Source: Solibacillus ferritrahens
GTDB lineage: Bacteria > Bacillota > Bacilli > Bacillales_A > Planococcaceae
DNA length: 64,000 bases
Direction of reading: 5' to 3'
NCBI RefSeq assembly: GCF_037027585.1
Contig: NZ_JAXCLE010000001.1
Location: forward strand, 310,001 to 374,000
Shown: piece after piece, positions 16,596-25,691 of the stretch
How positions within the stretch are numbered: position 1 is the first letter of the stretch
Layout: every line of letters starts with the position of its first letter
The notes under the pieces: generated by a model
What the model saw: the letters and a program-made list of their open reading frames with translations, nothing else
Database searches by the model: none
Told to the model about the DNA's origin: nothing
Made by a program: the position numbers and the translations under genes

Positions 16596-17126
16596 TCAAT
16601 TTTGCCATACAGGCTGATCGTTCTTTTTACGTTCCTCCATCTGCTCAGCAGTGAAAATAATACGCATTGGGTTGCCTCCTGCCATAGCGCCCGCTGGAAC
16701 ATCTTTATGCACGAGTGTTGCAGCAGAGACAATGGCCCCGTCTCCAATTTTCACACCTGGTAATATCGTTGAATTGGCACCAACCATAACATTGCTGCCG
16801 ATTTCCACATCACCCAATCGATACTCCTCAATTAAATATTCGTGCGCTAAAATTGTCGTATTAAAACCGATAATGGAATTATCCCCTACCGTAATGCGCT
16901 CTGGAAACATTGAGTCCGGCATGACCATTAGAGCCAGCGAAGCTTGTTTGCCGATCTTCATTTTCAAAAACGTACGGTACAGCCAATTTTTCCAGGACAT
17001 AACAGGTGTTATACGCCCAATTTGAATCACGATAAAGCATTTCATTACTTTCCAAAACGAGACCGTTTCATATACATTCCACAATGAATTAGCATTTTGT
17101 ACACGATAGCGTTCGGTTCTCCTCAT
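16596..17126 (-). CDS. yvoF: Hexapeptide-repeat acyltransferase (YvoF-like)
   Basis: The protein has left-handed beta-helix hexapeptide repeats (ITVGDNSIIGFNTTI, VEIGSNVMVGANSTILPGVK, GDGAIVSAATLVHKDV) typical of O-acetyltransferases that use acetyl-CoA. The C-terminal GAMAGGNPMRII is the common end of the fold. At 176 residues it matches yvoF of B. subtilis, which sits in the same place beside ppaX. The acceptor is unknown. It overlaps ppaX by four bases, so the two are probably co-translated. Confidence 0.88.
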   Translation of the reverse strand: MRRTERYRVQNANSLWNVYETVSFWKVMKCFIVIQIGRITPVMSWKNWLYRTFLKMKIGKQASLALMVMPDSMFPERITVGDNSIIGFNTTILAHEYLIEEYRLGDVEIGSNVMVGANSTILPGVKIGDGAIVSAATLVHKDVPAGAMAGGNPMRIIFTAEQMEERKKNDQPVWQN

Positions 17127-17770
17127 GAAGACTCCCCTTTCACAATTTCAAGTAAATCACGCATATGGTTCAGCATATATGTCGGTTCATAAGACATTAA
17201 ATAATCGACACCCTTTGCAGACCAGGCAACACCAGCTGTTCGAACACCAGCATTCTTCCCGCCTTCAATATCATGCGAGTTATCACCAATCATTATTGCT
17301 TCACTCTTATCGACGCCAAGCTTTTGTAACGCTAAAAGAACCGGCTCAGGATGTGGTTTCACATGTTCGACATCATCTAAACCGATAATCGCATCAAATA
17401 AGTGCTCTGCCTGTAAAATTTTCATTCCGCGGGCTAAACCTTCTCTGCTTTTCGTAGAAACAATTGCCATTTTAATTCCTAATGCATGTAGCTCTTCTAA
17501 CGTTTCAACTACCGCATCATAGCCAGTTACTAACGAATCATGGTTTGCCGTACTCCACTCTCTGTATTTAGCAATCATTATTTCTGTTTCACCGGGTGTT
17601 AATTCGTCAAAAGTCTGTTTTAGTGACGGACCGATGAATTTCAGGCAATCTACTGTCGAATATTGCCCGGGAAATTTTTCGTCAAAAATATACATAAACG
17701 TTTGGATGATTAATTCATTTGTATTGAGTAACGTACCATCAAAGTCAAATAATAATGCTTTTGTTTTCAT
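17123..17770 (-). CDS. ppaX: Pyrophosphatase PpaX (HAD family)
   Basis: PpaX hydrolyses the pyrophosphate released when HPrK/P dephosphorylates Ser-P-HPr, so it belongs functionally with hprK. The HAD motifs are intact: DFDGTLLNT (nucleophile and acid), IVSTKS and IGDNSHDIEGGKNAG. The start at 17770 is eight bases after GAGG; an ATG two codons earlier (17776) is possible. The open frame continues upstream into the terminator stem of lgt, which argues against a longer protein. Confidence 0.9.
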   Translation of the reverse strand: MKTKALLFDFDGTLLNTNELIIQTFMYIFDEKFPGQYSTVDCLKFIGPSLKQTFDELTPGETEIMIAKYREWSTANHDSLVTGYDAVVETLEELHALGIKMAIVSTKSREGLARGMKILQAEHLFDAIIGLDDVEHVKPHPEPVLLALQKLGVDKSEAIMIGDNSHDIEGGKNAGVRTAGVAWSAKGVDYLMSYEPTYMLNHMRDLLEIVKGESS

Positions 17771-17790
17771 ATCCATTGCCTCTTTCTTTT

Positions 17791-17820
17791 CAAAAAACCG
17801 TTTGCACTGATGCAAACGGT
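17791..17820 (-). terminator. Terminator between lgt and ppaX
   Basis: The 10-base arms ACCGTTTGCA (17797-17806) and TGCAAACGGT (17811-17820) are perfect, with a four-base loop and TTTTTTG on the reverse strand. It would limit hprK-lgt transcription into ppaX. Confidence 0.85.
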
Positions 17821-17827
17821 AATACTA

Positions 17828-18691
17828 TTATTTCTTTTTATTTTTCTTTTTTGTAGCTACTGGTTTTTTTTCATCATCTAAATAATGAACAGCCGGTTTG
17901 ACATATATTCTGCGGTAAACAATACCGATAATACCAATGGCAATCCCAATAATGGATACAACTTGCGCAGAACGTAATAACTCTTCCCCTATATATAGAC
18001 TATCTGTACGCAATCCTTCGATAAAGAATCGTCCTACCGAATACCATATTAAATAGAAGAAAAACATTTCCCCACGTCGCCAATTTAATTTGCGGGCAAA
18101 CAGTAAAATTACTAATCCGACAACATTCCATAATGATTCATATAAAAATGTCGGATGGACATATGTACCTTCTTCTCTAATATACATTTGTTCAATAATC
18201 CAGTTCGGTATAAATAAACCTTCTAAAAACTCACGCGACACTGGACCACCATAAGCTTCTTGATTGACGAAGTTGCCCCAGCGACCAATAATCTGTCCAA
18301 CCAAAATACTCGGTGCAGCAATATCGGCTAATTTTAAGAAGCTTACTTTACGCTTTCTCGTGAAAATATATGCAGTAATAAATGAACCAATTAACGCACC
18401 ATGAATGGCAATACCACCATTCCAAATTTCAATAATGCGCCCAGGATTTTGGCCATAATAATCCCACTTCATCACGACATAGTATACCCGTGCAGATAAA
18501 ATCGCAATCGGTATTGCCCAAATGAGTAGATCTGCTATAAATTCCTGATCGAATCCACGGCGTACCGACTCCCTTTGTGCCAAAAAATAAGCAATAATTA
18601 TGCCTAACCCGATAATAATGCCGTACCAGTTTACCGGAATTGGTCCGAGATGAAACGCTACAGGATTAATCGCTAATAAATTTGTATCCAT
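17828..18691 (-). CDS. lgt: Phosphatidylglycerol-prolipoprotein diacylglyceryl transferase
   Basis: Lgt transfers diacylglycerol from phosphatidylglycerol to the lipobox cysteine of prelipoproteins at the membrane. About seven membrane segments are visible. Family signatures include GGIAIHGALIGS, the Lgt signature GRWGNFVNQEAYGG and a C-terminal region with YSVGRFFIEGLRTD. The length of 287 residues is normal, with a lysine-rich tail. It follows hprK after 31 bases, as in B. subtilis. Several lipoproteins in this window would be its substrates. Confidence 0.97.
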   Translation of the reverse strand: MDTNLLAINPVAFHLGPIPVNWYGIIIGLGIIIAYFLAQRESVRRGFDQEFIADLLIWAIPIAILSARVYYVVMKWDYYGQNPGRIIEIWNGGIAIHGALIGSFITAYIFTRKRKVSFLKLADIAAPSILVGQIIGRWGNFVNQEAYGGPVSREFLEGLFIPNWIIEQMYIREEGTYVHPTFLYESLWNVVGLVILLFARKLNWRRGEMFFFYLIWYSVGRFFIEGLRTDSLYIGEELLRSAQVVSIIGIAIGIIGIVYRRIYVKPAVHYLDDEKKPVATKKKNKKK

Positions 18692-18722
18692 AAAATTCTC
18701 CCCTCATCAATCTTTATCACTA

Positions 18723-19661
18723 TTAATAATCGTCCATTTCATCATTTACGACAAGCATATCATCTAAACGACGTGAAAATTCCTCTGCTGCATTAACACC
18801 CATTTTTTTCAGACGGTAATTCATAGCTGCCACTTCAATAATTACCGATACATTTCGACCAGGCTGAACTGGAACTGTTAGTTTTGTTACATCCGTATCA
18901 ATAATTTTCATCTTTTCTTCATCAAGTCCTAGACGATCATAAAACTTTTCAGGATCCCACGTTTCAAGTTCGATAATTAACGTAATCCGCTTATATGGAC
19001 GAATAGCACTTGCGCCAAATAGCGTCATAATATCAATGATACCGATTCCTCGTATTTCAAGCAAATGCTCTAATAACGGTGGGGGGCTTCCGACGAGCAT
19101 ATTTTCTCCTTCTTGACGAATTTCCACGCTATCATCCGCTACTAAACGATGCCCTTTTTTTACTAGTTCAAGTGCTGTTTCACTTTTACCGACACCGCTT
19201 TTCCCCATTATTAATACACCAATCCCATATACATCGACAAGAACACCATGCACTGCCGTTGTTGGAGCAAGCTTACTTTCCAAAAAGTTCGTTAACCGGC
19301 TTGAAAACCACGTTGTAGTTTGATTTGTAACAAATACTGGTACATGATTCTCGTTGGATGCATCGATAAGTTCTTGTGGCACCTCTAAATCACGTGAAAT
19401 AATAATAGCTGGCGTTTCATCCGAACATAGACGCTTCATCCGACTAATTTTATCTTCTTCAGGCAGCATCTCAAAAAATGATAGCTCTGTTTTCCCTAAT
19501 AACTGGACCCGATCAGCCGGGTAATGTGTAAAATAACCCGCCATTTCCAAACCCGGTCGTGAAATATCACTCGTCGTTATATAACGTCCAATCCCTTCTT
19601 CTCCACTTACCAGCTTTAAATTGAATTTTTCCATAACATCTTTTGCAATTACTTGAATCAT
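18723..19661 (-). CDS. hprK: HPr kinase/phosphorylase
   Basis: HPrK/P phosphorylates Ser46 of HPr and Crh when fructose-1,6-bisphosphate is high and removes the phosphate when Pi is high, and so controls CcpA-dependent catabolite repression. The P-loop GKSGVGKS is at residues 153-160, His138 lies just before it, and EIRGIGIIDIMTLFGA is the family signature. The length of 312 residues is normal. Its target Crh and the helper pyrophosphatase PpaX are both encoded in this window. Confidence 0.98.
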   Translation of the reverse strand: MIQVIAKDVMEKFNLKLVSGEEGIGRYITTSDISRPGLEMAGYFTHYPADRVQLLGKTELSFFEMLPEEDKISRMKRLCSDETPAIIISRDLEVPQELIDASNENHVPVFVTNQTTTWFSSRLTNFLESKLAPTTAVHGVLVDVYGIGVLIMGKSGVGKSETALELVKKGHRLVADDSVEIRQEGENMLVGSPPPLLEHLLEIRGIGIIDIMTLFGASAIRPYKRITLIIELETWDPEKFYDRLGLDEEKMKIIDTDVTKLTVPVQPGRNVSVIIEVAAMNYRLKKMGVNAAEEFSRRLDDMLVVNDEMDDY

Positions 19662-19778
19662 GAATTGGTACGCTCCTATCTCCTGACATCTATACAGTAT
19701 TTTAACATGACTTATAAATTTCCTATATAAAAACTAACTTACTTTTCTTCATGAAGTCGTTATCGGACACCCGGTCAA

Positions 19779-19813
19779 CAAAAAAAACGATGAAGCTCAT
19801 TTGCCCATCGTTT
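19779..19813 (-). terminator. Terminator of the cytochrome c gene
   Basis: AACGATG and CATCGTT form a stem (19786-19792 with 19806-19812), followed on the reverse strand by a run of eight T. Confidence 0.8.
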
Positions 19814-19819
19814 CGTTTG

Positions 19820-20131
19820 TTATTTTAAAGTTGCTAAATACTCTGCAGCCGCTTCAGCCTTTTCGCCTTTTACAATCCCAGGAGGCATACGGTCTTTACC
19901 ATTTAAAATAATATCTAAAATCTCTTCTTCAGAATATTTCGCTCCTAATTTATCCAATGCTGGAGCACTGCCACCCTGTAATTGACCACCATGACATGTT
20001 GCACAGGATTGTTTAACGACTTTTTCACCATCGACTTCTGCTGTTTCGCCGTTTGTTGCCGAATCATCCCCACCACATGCTGCTAAAAATAGTGCTGAGC
20101 CAAATACTAATGTAAGTAAACCTTTTTTCAC
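19820..20131 (-). CDS. cccB: Membrane-anchored cytochrome c-551 (CccB-like)
   Basis: A small lipoprotein cytochrome of 103 residues. The signal peptide ends in the lipobox LAAC (Cys19). The heme c site is Cys43-A-T-Cys46-His47, and a Met in KDRMPPGI is the probable sixth ligand. Such proteins pass electrons to cytochrome caa3-type oxidases at the outer face of the membrane. The start is GTG at 20131, nine bases after GGAGGGG; the longer frame beginning at TTG 20146 would include the ribosome site. The neighbour yvjA is the same as in B. subtilis. Confidence 0.92.
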   Translation of the reverse strand: MKKGLLTLVFGSALFLAACGGDDSATNGETAEVDGEKVVKQSCATCHGGQLQGGSAPALDKLGAKYSEEEILDIILNGKDRMPPGIVKGEKAEAAAEYLATLK

Positions 20132-20182
20132 TCTAAACCCCTCCAAAAACGTATTACTAATACACTGCTAATTATAACAAAC

Positions 20183-21037
20183 TTATACTTTTTTGAAACC
20201 TTCTCCTAACACTTCATAGGCATCTGAAACGATAACAAATGCTTCTGGATCAACGGCTTTCAACACTTGTTTCAGCTTTGTGAACTCTGTTTGATAGACG
20301 ACAACCATCAATACCGGCCGCTCCTCACCCGTATAGCCACCATATGCAGGAAGCTTCGTAATTCCACGATTAACTTCTTTATAAATCGCATCGCGCACTT
20401 CTGTTTCTTTTCGAGTAATGATATAAACCATTTTCGATTGACTAAAACCAAGCTGAACAATATCGATAGTTTTTGTTGTTACATAAAGACCGATTAAAGC
20501 ATAAAGTCCTTTTTCCAAATCAAAAACAATCGCCGCACTAACAGCGATGACTCCATCAATAAACAATACGCTCGTCCCTAAAGTCAGGCCTGTAAATTTT
20601 GTTATAATTTGTGCAAGTAAATCTGTTCCACCTGTAGAAGCATTTCCTTTAAATACGAGTCCAATACCTAACCCGACAACAATCCCACCAAAAATTGACC
20701 CTAATAACGGATTTAACGTCCATGCATCCCAGCTTGCCGTTAAAATAACGAAAAAAGGAAGCGCAATCGTACCGATAAATGATTTAATGCCAAATTTCTT
20801 CCCAAGTACAATTACCCCTGCGATAAATAAAGGAATATTAAATGCATATTGTACAATTCCGGCATTCCAGCCGAACATACCATGCAAAATAGTACTTATC
20901 CCACTAACCCCGCCTGAAGCAACTTGGTTTGGAAATAAAAATACATTAAAACCAAAGGCAATGACTGCCGCTCCTATAATGACAAATAAATACTCTTTTA
21001 TACTATCTTTCACTGAACTTTGTGAACTATACGTCAT
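20183..21037 (-). CDS. yvjA: YitT-family membrane protein (YvjA-like)
   Basis: This has about five or six membrane segments forming the YitT (DUF161) region, followed by a soluble C-terminal DUF2179 domain (TRKETEVRDAIYKEVNRG and LMVVVYQTEFTKLKQVLK). The segment GNASTGGTDLLAQIITKFTG is typical of the family. The transported substrate, if any, is unknown. The ATG at 21037 follows GAGG by six bases, whereas the GTG at 21049 lies inside the ribosome site. Position beside cccB matches yvjA. Confidence 0.88.
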   Translation of the reverse strand: MTYSSQSSVKDSIKEYLFVIIGAAVIAFGFNVFLFPNQVASGGVSGISTILHGMFGWNAGIVQYAFNIPLFIAGVIVLGKKFGIKSFIGTIALPFFVILTASWDAWTLNPLLGSIFGGIVVGLGIGLVFKGNASTGGTDLLAQIITKFTGLTLGTSVLFIDGVIAVSAAIVFDLEKGLYALIGLYVTTKTIDIVQLGFSQSKMVYIITRKETEVRDAIYKEVNRGITKLPAYGGYTGEERPVLMVVVYQTEFTKLKQVLKAVDPEAFVIVSDAYEVLGEGFKKV

Positions 21038-21154
21038 ATTAATCCTCACTTCTTTTGCAAATTCCTTTGAATTATAGCAAATCCAACATGAAATGAGAAC
21101 TTCATTAAAGTAAAGAGAGACTAAGACTAATTGTCTTAGAGTATAACTTTATGC

Positions 21155-22393
21155 TTATTTCATATTAAGCGTGTCATTTACCCATACTTTTACTTCTTCA
21201 TACATTGGTAAAATCTCATCGGTCGAAATATTTAATTGGTCCGCTAGTGGCATTAAATTTTCCCAATCCAGCTTACTTAAAGCTGTGCTAAATTGAAGGT
21301 AAGGAGTCATATCTGTCTGTGATCCAGAAATTGTTTCCAAAATATCCTCTGCTAAAGGCAATTGTGTAACAATAACGTTTACAGGACGTTGTAATAAAGA
21401 ATCGATTAATGAAAAAAGCCCTACCAAAAAGTACTCTGAATAATTTTTTTTATAATTCAGGCGAGCACTTATTTCACATGCTTTTGCTCTAAATAATGAT
21501 GCAAACATTAACTCTTTAAAGATATCGTTATTACAATTTGAATTCGCCTCGCGCATCGCTAGCATATATACCCATTGACGCAGTTCCAACAGCCCTAACA
21601 TTAATATCGCCTGCTTTATCGAACGCACTTTATTTTTCGTTCTCTTAGAGGAACCGTTAATTAACTTCAATAACCGATACGAGAGTGAAATTTCACGTTC
21701 GATATTTTCTGCTAGTAAATCAATATTTGTTTCATCTTCACGTAATAAAGATATAATTTGAAAATATTGAAAGAGATTTGCTGGTATATCTGTTGCGGTT
21801 AATATTTGAGGCTGTTCAAAGAAATAACCTTGAAATAAAGAGTAACCAGATTGTTTTGCAATTTCGAATTGTTCGCGCGTTTCTACCTTCTCCGCTAAAA
21901 GCTTAATATGTGGAAATTTTGATTTAATTAGCCTTTCTATCACTTTTCGTTCATTTTCCGATGTATGTAAAAAATCAATTTTTATATAATCAATTTGAGG
22001 AAAGAGTTCGTCATATACTAGGATCTTTTCATCAATTACAAAATCATCTAAAGCAAGCTTGTAACCTGCTCTTTTTAATATCTTAAGTTGTTGAATCAGT
22101 TCAGGAGTAATTGAAATGTCTTCCAATATTTCAATTACTACTTGTTCAGGTTCTAAAAAGTCTATTGAATCTTGCATGATTAAGTTTTCTGTAAAGTTAA
22201 TAAATGATGGTTTGCCATTTGCCACTTCTTTAATACCAATAGAAAGAAACGAATTAATTAATAACTCGATTGTTGCTGTATCCGAATCGATATCGGGAAA
22301 CTGATTAACATAATTATTTCGATACAATAATTCATATGCGATAATTTCTTCGCATTTATTAAAAATTGGCTGTCTGCCGATAAAAACTTCCAA
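21155..22393 (-). CDS. EAL/HDOD signalling protein (YuxH-like)
   Basis: The N-terminal half is an EAL-type domain and the C-terminal half a HDOD domain (SYRLLKLINGSSKRTKNKVRS, a helical domain of signalling proteins). In the EAL domain the metal and general-base positions look mostly kept: YELLYR in place of EAL, INFTENL, VVIEILED, LALDDF, IKIDF and LLAEKVET. The FGTG loop after DDF is replaced by VIDE, so cyclic-di-GMP hydrolysis is uncertain. The start is TTG at 22393 after GGAAGGG. It is divergent from the enoyl-CoA hydratase gene. Confidence 0.85.
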   Translation of the reverse strand: MEVFIGRQPIFNKCEEIIAYELLYRNNYVNQFPDIDSDTATIELLINSFLSIGIKEVANGKPSFINFTENLIMQDSIDFLEPEQVVIEILEDISITPELIQQLKILKRAGYKLALDDFVIDEKILVYDELFPQIDYIKIDFLHTSENERKVIERLIKSKFPHIKLLAEKVETREQFEIAKQSGYSLFQGYFFEQPQILTATDIPANLFQYFQIISLLREDETNIDLLAENIEREISLSYRLLKLINGSSKRTKNKVRSIKQAILMLGLLELRQWVYMLAMREANSNCNNDIFKELMFASLFRAKACEISARLNYKKNYSEYFLVGLFSLIDSLLQRPVNVIVTQLPLAEDILETISGSQTDMTPYLQFSTALSKLDWENLMPLADQLNISTDEILPMYEEVKVWVNDTLNMK

Positions 22394-22507
22394 GTTAACC
22401 CTTCCCAACTTATAGTATATTTTCACTATTAATGTAATCTGTTGTAATTTCAACTATTTACATTGTACTATAAAACTAGAGTAACAAAATTTTGGGAGGT
22501 AGTAAAT

Positions 22508-23284
22508 GTGAACAATGTTAAATATGACCAAAAAGATTTTATCGCATACGTAACACTTAATCGTCCTGATATGTTAAACGCTTTTAACTATGAAATGCTT
22601 GAAGAATTACGCAAAGTAATCGAATCGATTCAAATACATCCTGACATTCGTCTTGTCATTATAACAGGGGCTGGTGATAAAGCTTTTTCTGTGGGGGCAG
22701 ATTTAAAAGAACGTAAAACATTGCCAGATGCACTCGTCAAACGCAATTTAAATCGTTTTGGTGAAGTGTTTACACTTATTGAGCAATTACCTCAGCCGAC
22801 AATTTGTGTTTTAAATGGGTATGCATTTGGTGGAGGACTTGAGCTGGCACTTGCCTGTGACTTCCGTATCGCTGCTGACCAGGTAACACTTGGCTTAACT
22901 GAAACAAGCTTAGGAATCATTCCTGGTGCAGGCGGAACACAGCGCCTGCCTCGTTTAATCGGAGAAGCAAAAGCATTGGAGCTTATTTTAACTGCTAAGC
23001 GTATGACCGCAGCAGAAGCACTTCAGTACGGAGTTGTTACTAAAATAGCGCCTCGGGAAAATTTACACGAAGTAACGGCTGATTTTGCAGCATTAATTTT
23101 AAAAAATGCACCGATTGCTCTTCAACAAGCTAAATTTGCCGTAAAGCAAGGAATGAAAACCGACATTCAAACCGGGCTTCAAATTGAACGCAAAGCATAT
23201 GAACTAACAATTCCTACAGAAGATCGCATTGAAGCACTAAACGCCTTTTCTGAAAAAAGACCCCCGCAGTTTAAAGGGAAATAA
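22508..23284 (+). CDS. Enoyl-CoA hydratase/isomerase family protein
   Basis: A crotonase-fold protein of 258 residues. The oxyanion-hole segments are visible (GDKAFSVGADLKE and NGYAFGGGLELALACD). The two glutamates expected of true hydratases are present (ALACDFRIA region and GLTETSLGIIPGAGG), so 2-enoyl-CoA hydration in fatty acid or branched-chain degradation is likely. The start is GTG at 22508, preceded by GGGAGG; codons upstream of that site are not used. No other beta-oxidation gene is adjacent, and the exact substrate is open. Confidence 0.9.
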   Translation: MNNVKYDQKDFIAYVTLNRPDMLNAFNYEMLEELRKVIESIQIHPDIRLVIITGAGDKAFSVGADLKERKTLPDALVKRNLNRFGEVFTLIEQLPQPTICVLNGYAFGGGLELALACDFRIAADQVTLGLTETSLGIIPGAGGTQRLPRLIGEAKALELILTAKRMTAAEALQYGVVTKIAPRENLHEVTADFAALILKNAPIALQQAKFAVKQGMKTDIQTGLQIERKAYELTIPTEDRIEALNAFSEKRPPQFKGK

Positions 23285-23297
23285 ACCTTCTCTAATC

Positions 23298-23339
23298 AAA
23301 AAAACAGGGCTCCCACTACGGGATACCCTGTTTACTTTT
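23298..23339. terminator. Bidirectional terminator
   Basis: AAACAGGG (23302-23309) pairs with CCCTGTTT (23326-23333). It has T-rich sequence on both strands and sits between convergent genes. Confidence 0.8.
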
Positions 23340-25312
23340 TATAAATATTTCTCAAACCAGCCTGTGATTTGCTCTAATCGTTCTAATCTTAAATTTGGAA
23401 TTCCTGTTCGTGATAAGTTATGATCACATTCCGGGAAGCGAACAAATCCTACTTCTTTCCCCATGCGCTTCAACGTAACATACAGCTGCTCTGCTTGTTC
23501 AATTGGACAGCGGAAATCACGTTCACTGTGTAAAATAAGTAGCGGTGTCTCTACATTTGCCGCGTACTTTAACGGCGAATGATGCCATAGTTTTTCAACG
23601 TCATTCATATCCGCTAGCATTTGCCATTCCGAGAAGTAATAACCGATATCTGATACACCGTAGAAGCTAATCCAGTTTGAAATCGAACGCTGTGTAACCG
23701 CTGCTTTAAAGCGATTCGTATGTCCCACAACCCAGTTCGTCATAAACCCACCATAGCTACCACCAGTAATACCTAAGCGTGACTCATCAATCCATGCATA
23801 ATTTTCCAACGCATAATCAACACCAGCCATAATATCCTCATAGTCACCTTCACCATAATTACCGCGCACACCATCTACAAACTCCTGGCTATAACCATGA
23901 CTGCCACGAGGATTCACATATAAGACGCCGTACCCTTGTGCCGCTAATAACTGCATTTCATGGAAAAATGTATTCGCATATAATGTATGCGGTCCACCAT
24001 GCACTTCCACAATGAATGGATATTTCTTACCTTCTGTATATTGAGCAGGCTTCATAATCCACCCATGAACAGTTATACCATCTTTTGCGACATACGAAAT
24101 CGCTTCCGGTGTTGAAAGTGTTGTTGCCTCTAAAAACTCGGCATTAAATGCTGTTAGCTGCTTACGCTCGCCCGTTGTAATATCGTAATCAAATAGTTCA
24201 CCAGGGAATGTCGGATTCGAAACAGTGATCAAAGCACGGTTACCATTCTTGAAAACAGCATATCCATATACATGTTCATTTTCAGGTGAGGCAGGATAAA
24301 TTGCGCCTTCTAATGTAGCATAATATAATCGGATATCTCCCTCTGTAGACACTTGGAAATATAAATCGTTATTTTCAGTCCAAATAACTGTAGGAGCTTC
24401 AACACCTTGCTGGATATCTGCAACAGCATAATCCCCTACCGGTACGTCCAGCATCTCAGTCAGCTTTTGCGTCATTTTTGTTTCTCTATCATAAATATAA
24501 ATATGACCATGTGTAGCATTTTTGTATGTATGGTCCGAGCCGCCGAATGCTATGTAACGGTCATCAAATGAAAATTCCGCTCCACCATAGTAGCCATCCA
24601 CATCAATTAATACTGTCTCTTCTTTTGTTTCTACATCGACTAAAAATAATGGTGTACGGAATACGTCGTCAGTATTTTCTACACGATTTACTGCAATAAC
24701 CAATGTTTTTCCATCATGTGATATCCCTTGTAAACTATGAGAAAAATCACCTTCTGTAAAAGCACTCACTTCTTTTGTCGCTAAATCAACCTTAGCAATA
24801 TGTGAATAGCGTTCTTGTGGTAATAACCCAACGCCATCTGCTTTGTATTTCATTTTATCGACTATATATGCTTTCGGAACTTTCTTCTCTTCTTTTTCTT
24901 CCTGTTCTGTGATGCTCAAGCCCTTTTTAACAGTACTTGTAATCCAAAGCTTCTCGCCACATGGGCTCCATAAATATGAATTAACGCCATTTGGAAATGT
25001 CGTTAATTCCTGTGCTTCACCTCCACGGCTATTTAAAATATAGAGCTGCTGCTTTTCTTTGCGCTTTGCCAAAAATGCAACTTGTTTGCCGTCTGGTGAC
25101 CATTGTGGACTTGAAACTCGTTCATTCCCGTATGTCCATTGCGTTGTTTCCCCTGATTCCAAGTCAATATGAAACAGGTGCGCATTGTAGTTATTCTCTT
25201 CTTCATTCAGTTGAGTGCGTATAAATAATGCCTCTTTTTCATTTGGTGCAAGTATTGGATTTGTGACTGATTGAATTTCAAATAAACTTTCTTTCGTTAT
25301 GTAATTTGTCAT
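23339..25312 (-). CDS. S9-family prolyl oligopeptidase-type peptidase
   Basis: A two-part protein of 657 residues: an N-terminal beta-propeller built from WD40-like PD40 repeats (SSPQWSPDGKQVAFLAKRK is clear) and a C-terminal alpha/beta-hydrolase. The nucleophile is the Ser in GITGGSYGGFMTNW. The Asp and His are in LLILHSERDFRCPIEQ and ECDHNLSRTG. Such acylaminoacyl peptidases trim short or N-acylated peptides in the cytosol; B. subtilis YuxL is a likely counterpart. No signal peptide is seen. The ATG at 25312 follows GAGGTGAG; 16 upstream codons are not used. Confidence 0.92.
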   Translation of the reverse strand: MTNYITKESLFEIQSVTNPILAPNEKEALFIRTQLNEEENNYNAHLFHIDLESGETTQWTYGNERVSSPQWSPDGKQVAFLAKRKEKQQLYILNSRGGEAQELTTFPNGVNSYLWSPCGEKLWITSTVKKGLSITEQEEKEEKKVPKAYIVDKMKYKADGVGLLPQERYSHIAKVDLATKEVSAFTEGDFSHSLQGISHDGKTLVIAVNRVENTDDVFRTPLFLVDVETKEETVLIDVDGYYGGAEFSFDDRYIAFGGSDHTYKNATHGHIYIYDRETKMTQKLTEMLDVPVGDYAVADIQQGVEAPTVIWTENNDLYFQVSTEGDIRLYYATLEGAIYPASPENEHVYGYAVFKNGNRALITVSNPTFPGELFDYDITTGERKQLTAFNAEFLEATTLSTPEAISYVAKDGITVHGWIMKPAQYTEGKKYPFIVEVHGGPHTLYANTFFHEMQLLAAQGYGVLYVNPRGSHGYSQEFVDGVRGNYGEGDYEDIMAGVDYALENYAWIDESRLGITGGSYGGFMTNWVVGHTNRFKAAVTQRSISNWISFYGVSDIGYYFSEWQMLADMNDVEKLWHHSPLKYAANVETPLLILHSERDFRCPIEQAEQLYVTLKRMGKEVGFVRFPECDHNLSRTGIPNLRLERLEQITGWFEKYL

Positions 25313-25469
25313 TATCTCACCTCGTAATTTATTTCGATTTCCGTAATAGTACTCTACCATTTTCTATTTGAAATTTCAAAATATTATTAGTATAACTTTT
25401 TATATTCAAGACTAATAACCCCAGAAATTTGTTCTATATAAAGATTTCTATTAAGTGGCGTTTCATTTT

Positions 25470-25556
25470 TGGCGGGAGCCGAATAGCAGTAGTAAAGGCA
25501 CTCCGTAAACGTCGCACCTTTTCTACTGCTATTATTACGGCTTGAGACTCCCGCCA
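25470..25556. repeat. Large imperfect palindrome, MITE-like or RNA hairpin
   Basis: TGGCGGGAG (25470-25478) pairs with CTCCCGCCA (25548-25556), CCG (25479-25481) with CGG (25538-25540), and AATAGCAGTAG (25482-25492) with CTACTGCTATT (25523-25533). The GC-rich ends stand out from the AT-rich surroundings. The gap 25313-25691 also holds further GC-richer sequence at 25571-25630 with no gene and the acyl-CoA ligase terminator. No transposase is present. Confidence 0.65.
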
Positions 25557-25654
25557 AACCTATTGTGTCTGCCTTTGTACCGTTACGCTATATAGGCGGC
25601 ACTTACAGTAGAAGGCGCCGTCTCTACGCTCAAAATGCTATCCTCATTAAACAG

Positions 25655-25687
25655 CAAAACACCTATCACAAGTGCAATAGGTGTTTG
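25655..25687 (-). terminator. Terminator of the acyl-CoA ligase gene
   Basis: AAACACCTAT (25657-25666) and ATAGGTGTTT (25677-25686) form a perfect 10-base stem just after the stop. The T-run on the reverse strand is short. Confidence 0.65.
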
Positions 25688-25691
25688 TATG

